In this document: positions 32,691-41,300 of the stretch, piece after piece
How the letters are laid out: each line of letters begins with the position of its first letter
How positions within the stretch are numbered: the stretch's first letter is position 1
Translations under genes and position numbers: made by a program
DNA from: Chitinophagaceae bacterium
GTDB lineage: Bacteria > Bacteroidota > Bacteroidia > Chitinophagales > Chitinophagaceae
Length of the DNA stretch: 64,000 bases
Direction of reading: 5' to 3'
Assembly: GCA_016699815.1 (NCBI GenBank)
Contig: CP065012.1
Coordinates: 1,612,001-1,676,000 of the forward strand
Notes under the pieces: model-generated
Database searches by the model: none
What the model saw: only the letters and a program-made list of their open reading frames with translations
Told to the model about the DNA's origin: nothing

Positions 32691-34856
32691 ATGAAGAAAA
32701 TTTTAGTATTACTTGTATTTACAGCAAGTATTTTTAAAGCAAAAGCTGATGAAGGCATGTGGTTGCCCATGTTGTTGGGCAAGCAAGTATATGCTGATAT
32801 GGTAAAGAAAGGCCTTAAACTTACCAAAGATCAATTGTATTCTATCAACAAATCATCCATTAAAGATGCCATTATTATATTTGGCGGCGGATGTACAGGC
32901 GAAATTGTAAGTAACCAGGGTTTGATTTTTACCAATCACCATTGCGGTTACGATGCAATTGCCCGGGCAAGTAGCGTAGAGCATAATTACTTGCGTGACG
33001 GCTTTTATGCATTCAATAAAGACCAGGAAATCGAAAGTGAACTTACGGTTCAGTTTTTGGAAAAAATTGTAGATGTAACTACAGAAGTAGAAGCCGGGGT
33101 AAAAGGCTTAAACTGGGAAGAGCGTTCCAAAAAAATTAATGATGTAATGAAGGCCATAACGGATAAGCTGGCCGATAAAGAAAATGGAATTTCAGCAAGA
33201 ATTTACAGCATGTTTAAAGGCAACCAGTATATCATGTATGTATATAAAACATACAGGGATATAAGGCTGGTGGGTGCGCCACCGGAAAGTGTGGGTAAAT
33301 TTGGCGGAGATACAGATAATTGGGAATGGCCACGCCATACCGGCGACTTTTCCATTTTTCGTGTATATACTGCAAAAGACGGGAAACCTACCGAATACAG
33401 CAAAGACAATGTTCCCTTAAAGCCTAAATATTTTTTACCGGTAAGTTTAAAAGGGGTTAAAGATGGCGACTTTGCCATGATATACGGTTATCCCGGAGGT
33501 ACCAACCGTTACGAAACCAGCTATGGCATTAAACTAAAAAACGAAATTGAGAACCCCACTTTAGTGGAGCTTAGGGCCATTCGTTTAAAGTATATGCATG
33601 AGCAAATGATTAAAGACCCAGCAGTAAAATTAAAATTGGCCAGCAGCTATGCAGGCATTGCTAATTACTGGAAGTTTTTTGATGGCGAAACAAAGCAGTT
33701 AAAAAAATTTCACACCTATGAGCAAAAGCAAGCTTATGAAAATAATTTTCAAAAATGGGCAAATGGTAAACCAGCGTATGAAAATATATTCAGTGATTAT
33801 GCAAAAAATTATGCAGCATGGGAGCCTTACAGCAAATTGCGCCAATTTTTAAATGAAGGTATTGCCGGCTCGCCGCTGGTAGCATTTGCGGCATCTTCTC
33901 TCATGGGTCTCGAAAGGGCCCTTGTAAAAACCGGCGCTTTGCCTGAGGATATTAAGAAAGCTGCGGAAGCGGCTAATGCAAGGAGAACCACCTGGCTGGA
34001 AGATGAAGATAAACCCAGTGATGAAAAAATACTGGCTGCTGTAACCCAAATGTTTTATAACGAAATTGATAAAAGCCAGCACCCGGTTGGGTTTTACGAA
34101 GGCCTTAAAAACAGTTACGGTCCTTTGGACGATGATGCCACTTATAAAAAATGGGCAAAATACGTTTTTGCCAACACTATGATTTTTGATAGTGTAAAAT
34201 GGAATGCCTTTATTGCAAATCCCGATGCCAATGTTTTACAGGCCGATCCTGCATTTAGTTTTGCATCGGCATTTGTAAAAAATTACACAGGTAAATACTC
34301 CACATTATATTCTGCGTTTGTAAGTAAAAATAATGAACTGGGGCAGGCCTATATGAAAGGCATTATGGAAATGAACCCTACAGCCGCTGCTAAAATGTAC
34401 CCTGATGCAAATTTTAGCATGAGGGTAAGTTATGGCAATGTAAAAAGCTATAGCCCAAGAGATGCGGTGAAATACGATTATGTAACAACCAGCCGTGGCG
34501 TTTTGGAAAAATATATTCCCGGCGATTATGAATTTGACCTGCCTAAAAAAGAAATTGAATTGTTTAAAAATAAGGATTTTGGGCAGTATATTGACAAAAA
34601 ACGCAACGACCTTGTAATTGGTTTTATTACTACCAACGATATTACAGGAGGAAACAGCGGCAGCCCGGTAATGGATGCTTATGGCAACCTTATTGGCCTT
34701 GCTTTTGACGGCAACTACGAGGCATTAAGCCACAAAATTGCATTTGACAAAGACCTTAATCGTACCATAAATGTAGATATCCGCTATGTTTTATGGTGCA
34801 TAGATAAACTGGGAGGAGCCAAAAATATTATCAACGAACTGAAGTTGGTTCGCTAA
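32691..34856 (+). CDS. S46-family dipeptidyl-peptidase, DPP7-like
   Basis: Exported serine exopeptidase that removes dipeptides from the N-terminus of oligopeptides. The 721-residue protein has a signal peptide (MKKILVLLVFTASIFKAKA), the catalytic His in FTNHHCGYDAIARAS (about 84), and the nucleophile in TGGNSGSPVMDAYGN (Ser about 656). Eighteen residues after Ser656 there is a Gly (LAFDGNYEAL), the DPP7-type residue; DPP11 has Arg there and prefers Asp/Glu. So a preference for hydrophobic/neutral residues is predicted. S46 peptidases are typical of Bacteroidota periplasm. A strong terminator follows. Confidence 0.93.
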   Translation: MKKILVLLVFTASIFKAKADEGMWLPMLLGKQVYADMVKKGLKLTKDQLYSINKSSIKDAIIIFGGGCTGEIVSNQGLIFTNHHCGYDAIARASSVEHNYLRDGFYAFNKDQEIESELTVQFLEKIVDVTTEVEAGVKGLNWEERSKKINDVMKAITDKLADKENGISARIYSMFKGNQYIMYVYKTYRDIRLVGAPPESVGKFGGDTDNWEWPRHTGDFSIFRVYTAKDGKPTEYSKDNVPLKPKYFLPVSLKGVKDGDFAMIYGYPGGTNRYETSYGIKLKNEIENPTLVELRAIRLKYMHEQMIKDPAVKLKLASSYAGIANYWKFFDGETKQLKKFHTYEQKQAYENNFQKWANGKPAYENIFSDYAKNYAAWEPYSKLRQFLNEGIAGSPLVAFAASSLMGLERALVKTGALPEDIKKAAEAANARRTTWLEDEDKPSDEKILAAVTQMFYNEIDKSQHPVGFYEGLKNSYGPLDDDATYKKWAKYVFANTMIFDSVKWNAFIANPDANVLQADPAFSFASAFVKNYTGKYSTLYSAFVSKNNELGQAYMKGIMEMNPTAAAKMYPDANFSMRVSYGNVKSYSPRDAVKYDYVTTSRGVLEKYIPGDYEFDLPKKEIELFKNKDFGQYIDKKRNDLVIGFITTNDITGGNSGSPVMDAYGNLIGLAFDGNYEALSHKIAFDKDLNRTINVDIRYVLWCIDKLGGAKNIINELKLVR

Positions 34857-34878
34857 AATACATAGATTAAATATTTAT

Positions 34879-34915
34879 AAAAAAATCCGGTGAAATATTT
34901 CTACCGGATTTTTTT
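34879..34915 (+). terminator. Terminator of the S46 peptidase gene
   Basis: AAAAAAATCCGGT / 11 nt / ACCGGATTTTTTT is a perfect 13-bp stem ending in a T-run, 22 bp after the stop. The following ~290 bp up to the pbpC stop show no gene. Confidence 0.85.
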
Positions 34916-35207
34916 GTAACAATGATTTTATGGAATTTTTTTTTAAAATGGAGCAATATAACATTAAAGAATAATAGTGTCATCTGTACAAACAAAACTT
35001 TTAAGAAATATTATTGTTGTTTAGATTTTTCTCTCAAAAAATTAATTACTTAATAAAAATAATACAACTAAAGCAGGAGCAATTTTTGTTTGCCAAAATA
35101 ATAAACTCCAGCTTGATACTCTAATTTCCAGTTTTTGTGATAAATTAAGGTGCAATCCCTGCAGTTTAAATTAATAAAGAGGAGCTACTTGTATTTTAAA
35201 TAGTTTT

Positions 35208-37607
35208 TTATTTTTCTTTTTCTACAATTTCAAATTGCCGGGTTACAGTTATACCATTTTCATCTACAAGCGTAATAGTATGTTTGCCAACAGGTGGGTT
35301 TATTGCAACCTGGTGAAAAAGTTGAGTCGTAACAATAAACTCATCATCCAGGCTCCAAAAAATTTTCGCATTGCTCCTTCTGTGTGTTGCAGAAAATATT
35401 GTTTTTCCTCTTTGCCCGTTTATTTCAAGCGGCACATAAATTTTAGCGTTGGGTAATGGATAAATAATATCAATAGTTTTTCCGGCATCGCTAAAAGCGC
35501 AACCCGGTTTAAAAGCAGGCAAAGGGATGTAGTCGGCATTTTTTTGTTTATAATAATATTCCATTGCCGGTGTAAGCACAAACCAGCTTTTGTGTTGCAT
35601 GGCAGATGGGCTTTCACACTCGGCGGTAACCCTGTAGAGTCCGGAAGCATCTAAATTTACCATACGATGATAAGGGCATAAAGGCGATTTACTTCCATTT
35701 TCAGAAACAAATAACGTATCTACATCATTACAATCGAGGTTTGCTTTAAAGCCGCTTTGCCGGCACACAGGCACAAAACTAAAATTGTAAACCGGTTTTT
35801 TGAACCAACCGCCATGTGGCAGCAAGCGAAAAATATCAAACATTACCGGCGCTGCTGTTTTGATGCCAATTAAATCGGGTCGGCCTTCGCCATCGGCATT
35901 ACCACACCATACCGCTACTACATATTTTGGGGTAACGCCAACGGCCCATCCATCCCTAAACCCGAAACTGGTTCCGGTTTTCCAGGCTATGGTTTGCGAG
36001 GATGAAAATTGCTGCCATAACCCTTCTTCACCTGGCCGCATTACTTCTTTCATGGCCTGGAAGGTAAAATAAAGAGACGTTGCATCTAAGGCTACATTTT
36101 GAACTATACTTTTGTTGGGCGATTTTTTTTGAAGATAATTTGGTGCATGAAAATCACTGTTGTTTATCTTGCCTTTATTTAAAGTTTGATGATTTAAAGT
36201 TCTTGCCATTGAAGCATAAACTCCGGCAAGATCCCATAATGTTACTTCGCATCCTCCAAGCACAAGGCTTAAGCCATAATTACCTGCCGGCCTGTTTAAT
36301 GTTGTAATGCCGCAAGATTTTAGTACTTCATAAAATCGCTGGTATTTATATTGCTGCAACATTTTTAATGCCGGTATGTTTAGGCTGCGTGCAAGTGCGT
36401 TGTGAGCAGGTACGGCACCATCATAGCCCAGGTCGAAATTTTTGGGTGCATAATTTCCAATTTGCATGGGCACATCCGGCACTAATGTACCGGGTAAAAT
36501 TAAACCTTCGCTTAGCATGGCTGCATACAGTATAGGTTTTAATGCACTCCCCGGGCTTCTTGGCGCTGCAATTACATCTACATCACTTTCCATTTCGGGG
36601 TTTAATCTTTCAGAAATATTACCTACATAAGCCAGTGCATTTCCTGTTTCCACATCAAGCACCAGGGCACAGGCATTATTAATGCCATTGCCTTTGAGTA
36701 TTGCCTGCTGTTGCCTTAGTATTGCAGCTACGTTTTTTTGAAGCGCAATGCTTATAGTAGTCTTAGCTTTTGTAAGCGTAATGCTTTTTTTGTTTTCGTT
36801 TAAAAACCGCTGAAACAAATGCGTAGCATTTTGCGGCAGGGACAAGGGCACGCCGGGTAATGGCTCTAATTTTGCCAGTTCGCAATCGGTTGTACTCATT
36901 TTATTCGCCTGCTGTAATTTATCTAATAGATAATTTCTTTTTCTTAATAATACTTCCCTGTTTTTTCCGGGATGCACTAAAGATGGTGCATTGGGCAAAA
37001 CAGCTAATGTTGCCATTTGCCCCCAGCTGAGCTTTTCGGGGCTTGTACCAAAGTATCTCCAGGCTGCGGCATCTAGGCCTACAACATTGCCGCCAAATGG
37101 GGCATTACATGCATATAAGGCAAGGATATATTTTTTGGAATAACGGCACTCCAGCCTTACGGCAAGTATACTTTCCTTAAGCTTGTTCCATAAATTACGT
37201 TTGTTGTTTTTTTGTGCAAGGCGAAGTACCTGCATGCTTATTGTACTTCCGCCCTGGGGGACGCCTTTATTGCGCATATTTTTAATAAATGCCCTTGTAA
37301 ATGCTATAGGATCCACACCGGGATGATAATAAAACCTTTTGTCTTCAAATTCTGTTATGCAATCTGAAAACTTTTTTGGGACTTTTTCATTAAAAGGAAA
37401 CCGCCATTGTCCGTCTTTCGCAATGGTTGCATTTAAAAGTACAGCGTCTTTGTCTTCCAGCACATAGCAGGTGGGTGTATTAAACAAAGTTTTGGGCAAT
37501 GAAAAGTAAAACCATATCAACAGTGCTGCTAGTACCAGTAAAATAATCTTGGTTTTGGGTTTGAGGGAATTTATTTTGAATAATATGACGGGAAAGAAAT
37601 TTTTCAA
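35208..37607 (-). CDS. pbpC: Penicillin-binding protein 1C (PbpC)
   Basis: Bifunctional peptidoglycan glycosyltransferase/transpeptidase-type enzyme in the inner membrane. The 799-residue protein has an N-terminal membrane anchor (IILLVLAALLIWFYF), the GT51 motifs EDKRFYYHPGVDP and GGSTISMQVLRLAQ, the penicillin-binding motifs SPGSALKP (SxxK), SLN and KTGTSFGFRDGW, and a C-terminal BiPBP_C domain (from about 715). The start is a TTG at 37607; there is no in-frame ATG before the membrane anchor, and a stop lies 18 nt upstream. In many bacteria pbpC is next to an alpha-2-macroglobulin gene, as here, but a transposase gene lies between. Confidence 0.93.
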   Translation of the reverse strand: MKNFFPVILFKINSLKPKTKIILLVLAALLIWFYFSLPKTLFNTPTCYVLEDKDAVLLNATIAKDGQWRFPFNEKVPKKFSDCITEFEDKRFYYHPGVDPIAFTRAFIKNMRNKGVPQGGSTISMQVLRLAQKNNKRNLWNKLKESILAVRLECRYSKKYILALYACNAPFGGNVVGLDAAAWRYFGTSPEKLSWGQMATLAVLPNAPSLVHPGKNREVLLRKRNYLLDKLQQANKMSTTDCELAKLEPLPGVPLSLPQNATHLFQRFLNENKKSITLTKAKTTISIALQKNVAAILRQQQAILKGNGINNACALVLDVETGNALAYVGNISERLNPEMESDVDVIAAPRSPGSALKPILYAAMLSEGLILPGTLVPDVPMQIGNYAPKNFDLGYDGAVPAHNALARSLNIPALKMLQQYKYQRFYEVLKSCGITTLNRPAGNYGLSLVLGGCEVTLWDLAGVYASMARTLNHQTLNKGKINNSDFHAPNYLQKKSPNKSIVQNVALDATSLYFTFQAMKEVMRPGEEGLWQQFSSSQTIAWKTGTSFGFRDGWAVGVTPKYVVAVWCGNADGEGRPDLIGIKTAAPVMFDIFRLLPHGGWFKKPVYNFSFVPVCRQSGFKANLDCNDVDTLFVSENGSKSPLCPYHRMVNLDASGLYRVTAECESPSAMQHKSWFVLTPAMEYYYKQKNADYIPLPAFKPGCAFSDAGKTIDIIYPLPNAKIYVPLEINGQRGKTIFSATHRRSNAKIFWSLDDEFIVTTQLFHQVAINPPVGKHTITLVDENGITVTRQFEIVEKEK

Positions 37608-37632
37608 AACAGGGCTTTTAATTTAAAGGGCT

Positions 37633-37649
37633 TTGTGCCGTAGGTACAA
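37633..37649. repeat. REP-like hairpin 1 (degenerate)
   Basis: TTGTGCC-GTA-GGTACAA, a 7-bp stem with one wobble around the GTA centre shared with hairpin 2. Located between pbpC and the transposase gene; same orientation as hairpin 2. Confidence 0.55.
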
Positions 37650-37683
37650 AACATTTTTAGTAATTCAATAAATATGAGATTGA

Positions 37684-37696
37684 GTCCCGTAGGGAC
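37684..37696. repeat. REP-like hairpin 2
   Basis: GTCCC-GTA-GGGAC, perfect 5-bp stem, 11 bp beyond the transposase stop. It is the reverse complement of the core of hairpins 3 and 4. Confidence 0.7.
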
Positions 37697-37706
37697 GATG
37701 GATTCC

Positions 37707-38168
37707 TTATTCAATTTCTTTAAAAATATAATTTTCGTCATATTCAATTTCAAAGGCTTTTAAAAATTCTTTATATTCATCTGAAAATTTTTTTCTCCTG
37801 TGATGTTCTTCCTGGTTTTTTACATATTCAATTAACTTTGGTAATGCAGATTTGCTGTAGGAAAATGCAGCATACCCTTCCTGCCATTGAAATTTTCCTT
37901 TGACCAATTTGTTATCATTGATCCATTTTGAAGAACTGCCCTTTATGTCTTGAAGCAAATCGGAGATGGACTGTGTTGGACGCATGCCAATTACAATATG
38001 CATATGGTCGGGCATTCCGTTAACAATAAGCATTTTGTGTTTGTTTTTTTGTATAATGCCTGTTATATATTGATATAGCCTGTCTTGCCATTCTTTTTGT
38101 ATTAATGACATCCTGTTTTGAACAGCAAAAATAAATTGCAAATGAATCTGCGTGTATGTATTTGCCAT
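37707..38168 (-). CDS. REP-associated tyrosine transposase (RAYT, Y1 family)
   Basis: Single-strand DNA transposase related to IS200/IS605 TnpA. The 153-residue protein has the metal-binding HxH in NGMPDHMHIVIG (about 50-60) and the Tyr in LIEYVKNQEEHHRRK (about 115), plus an N-terminus MANTYTQIHLQFIFAV typical of Y1 transposases. A start at 38192 (MGRKKNIN) is also possible but less like the family and closer to hairpin 3. No tnpB is present. REP-like hairpins flank the gene on both sides, in opposite orientations, as in RAYT/REP systems. It sits between the alpha-2-macroglobulin gene and pbpC. Confidence 0.85.
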   Translation of the reverse strand: MANTYTQIHLQFIFAVQNRMSLIQKEWQDRLYQYITGIIQKNKHKMLIVNGMPDHMHIVIGMRPTQSISDLLQDIKGSSSKWINDNKLVKGKFQWQEGYAAFSYSKSALPKLIEYVKNQEEHHRRKKFSDEYKEFLKAFEIEYDENYIFKEIE

Positions 38169-38196
38169 ATTGATGTTTTTTTTTCTACCCATGTTA

Positions 38197-38211
38197 TGTC
38201 CCTACGGGACA
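38197..38211. repeat. REP-like hairpin 3
   Basis: TGTCCC-TAC-GGGACA, perfect 6-bp stem, followed by CGATTGTT. It is the first of two near-identical units repeated every 51 bp, upstream of the transposase gene. Confidence 0.75.
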
Positions 38212-38247
38212 CGATTGTTGTTTTTATTTATCTATCTACCTATGTAT

Positions 38248-38262
38248 TGTCCCTACGGGACA
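38248..38262. repeat. REP-like hairpin 4
   Basis: TGTCCC-TAC-GGGACA followed by CGATTGTT, identical to hairpin 3 across 23 bp and at 51-bp distance. The preceding CTACCTATGTATT also resembles CTACCCATGTTAT before hairpin 3. Confidence 0.75.
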
Positions 38263-38389
38263 CGATTGTTTTTTGCTTCAAAAAGATTCAATAGTACAAG
38301 AGTGCGACGCAACGATGTTGAATACTATTGCTACTGCCGGTATCAAAAAAAATACCCTGCTTAGAAATGAAGCAGCTTAAAAATTTCAT

Positions 38390-41300
38390 TTACTGGTTCA
38401 CTACTTCTACCCATTTTCCATTCACTCCTGCAGAAATATTATTATCATACATGGCGGCCGCATAAGTACCCGGCATAAAATACCTGCCCAGGTAAGCGGC
38501 GTTTAGTTGCACATAATAAGTAACCGCTTCTCCTTCTTTTAAATCAAAATACGTATAAACCCTGTCGTCCCTTATATCCTGGTAAGTGAAATATGAAGAT
38601 TTAAATTCTCCTTCTCCGCCTGTCATTCTTGCATTGAGTATTTCCCATCCGCTGGGGAATATCTGGTTTAGCGCTATGTTCTCATAATGGCCACGCTTTC
38701 CGGGGTTTGTAATAGTTACCTTTGCAATAAAATCGGTTCCCTGCAATATTTTATTAACTTCAAGTGCAGTACCATTTTGATTTAAAAAATTAATATTCAT
38801 CCCAAGCAACGATGGATTGTTGTTGATTTTTAAGCTGTCACCGCTTAAAGGCTGGCCCTGAGTGATGAGGCGGATATATAAAGTATTGTTGCCGCCATTG
38901 CTTATTGAAATATTGTTGTTACCATTTTGCACATTTACCGGTACTTGTTGGATATATGCATTGGAGTTTATATTTATGGCTTTTCCGTTTACAATGGTTT
39001 TTGCTATAATTTTTGCTCCTGAAGGATTTTTGCCGCAATACCTGGCAATAGCTATTAAAGAATAGGCGGTGGTTTGAGTACTGTACCAATTCTCCTGTGC
39101 TAATTTTTCTGCAACGGTATTGAGTACTTGCGATGCCTGTTGCCTTCTTCCAAGTAGCGTTAATGTTTCGAGTACCATTGCCTGGTCCCTTAATTCGGAG
39201 CCAAAAGTGAAACCGGGCTTATTCCTAACATCAAATGAAACAGGTAAATTGCTGATGAGGTTTAAGGCAATATTTTGCTGCCCGGAAAGTTGGTAGGCAG
39301 CAGCTAATCTCCATTTTGCTTCGGAAGATAAATATTTAAATTCTTTCAAACGGTTCATGGCGCCTAGTTCGGGGGATTTGGCTAAAGCAAGGGTAAACAA
39401 ACGGTAAGCCTGGTCCAGATCTGAACCATAATAATTTTCACCGGTAACGCTCCAACTGTTTGCTTTTCCTTTTTGAAAATTTTTCCATTGCTGTAGCATG
39501 TAATCGCTTACAAAATATCCGTTGGCCTGGGCTTCTAATAAAAAATGTCCGGCATAATTGCTGCCCCATGCATCGCTCTCCGAAAGCCCTGGCCAGTAGC
39601 TAAAGCCACCATCGGGCCTTTGAAAGTTTTGTAATTTTACAATACCTGCTTTAATGTTTTTTTCAATGCTTGCTTTTTTATTATTGTCGAGTTCTGTTAA
39701 TTGGTTTAAAACCAGTTGCGGAAAAATAGCCGAAGTAGTTTGCTCAATACATCCATGCGGATATTGAATGAGAAACTCCAACCTTTTTTGTAAGTTCATT
39801 GATGGGATGCTGGAAATTTCCAATACCGAGGTACTTGTATTTGGTGAGCCAATGGCCGATGCGGTTGCATTCCATTCTTTACCGGGTTCAAGCGAGTATG
39901 GCGTTACATTGGTAATATACGGATTGGCGTTACGTATATTCAATTCTACTTCATAAGTTGCTTTTTCATTGCCGCTGGATGCCAATATTTTTACTTTTCC
40001 TATGCCTGTATTTTCTTTTACCCTTACATCAAAAAAGGTCATTTGTTCGCCCGGTTGTGTAAAGTTTATATTTTGAGTACTACTGCCTGCTATTTCAAAA
40101 TAAGGATTGGATTGTAAAGAGATAGCTACATTTTTAATATTATTTTCCATTGCAAAAACAGTAACTGGCAATTTTATGCTTTCTCCCGGGCCAAGCACTC
40201 TGGGCATAGTAGCTAATAGCATCAAAGGCTTTTTTACCGTAATATTTTTTTCGGTAGCGCCATAGCTGCCGTTGTTTGCTGCTATTACCATTGCCCTTAC
40301 CGAGCCTATGTATGCTGGTAATTTAAATTGCTGAGTTTGTTTTTGGCCTTTGCCAAGATGAAAAGGGCCAAAATAAGCTACCACCGGTTTAAAGCGGTTG
40401 GCCGATTTTTGTTTTACAGGTCCTGCATCTGCATCGCCACCAATGGTAAGTATTCTTTCTAATCCACCGCCCCATGCGCCTATTACATAATCATACATGT
40501 CAAAACTTTTTACACCCAGCGCTTCTCTAGCATAAAATGCATCGTGTGGGTTTGGGGTTTTAAACCGGGTTAAATCAAGCAGTCCTTCATCAACAATAGC
40601 TACGCAGTAACTCATTTCATTACCATTTTTTTCACTTACGGTAAAGTTTGCAAGCTGCTCCGGCCTAATGGTTGTAGCAATATCCAGTACCGGTTGTAAA
40701 AGGCTGTTTTTATTTTCTACAAAAATGGGGATGCTTCCATACATACGAATGGGAAGATCGTTAACCGTTTGCGAATGAGGCTGCAAAAGGCTTACAGTGG
40801 CATAAATATTAGGCGCCATTTCGGGTTCGGCTTTAAACTTCACTAAGGTTTGCCCCTGGCTGGTTTCCTGCCAAAATGTTTTAATTACTTTACTACCGTT
40901 TTCGAGGCTTACTAATATTTTGCCTCCTTTGCTGCCTGGAATATTTAAAACCACTTCATCACCAACGTTATACTTCTCTTTATTACAGTTAAAAGAAAGC
41001 ATGGTAGCTGCTGTTTGGTCTTCGTCGTTACCTCCACGGCTTTGCCAATTAGGCTGGTCAATATAAAAAACTCTGCCTGTAATATGGCCACTTTTTAAAT
41101 CTTTGGCTAATATTAAATAGCGCCCCCAATCATCAGGCGAAGATTTAAACTGCCATTTTCCTTTTCCGTTTGATAAAGAAACGGTATCGCTTTTTATGAG
41201 TTTATTGTATTCGTTTTGGGTAAAGTTGCTCAGGTTTTCCCCGTTATCATCCCACCACCAGCGCCATTGTATGCGATACAGCTGTACTTGTAAAGAAGAA

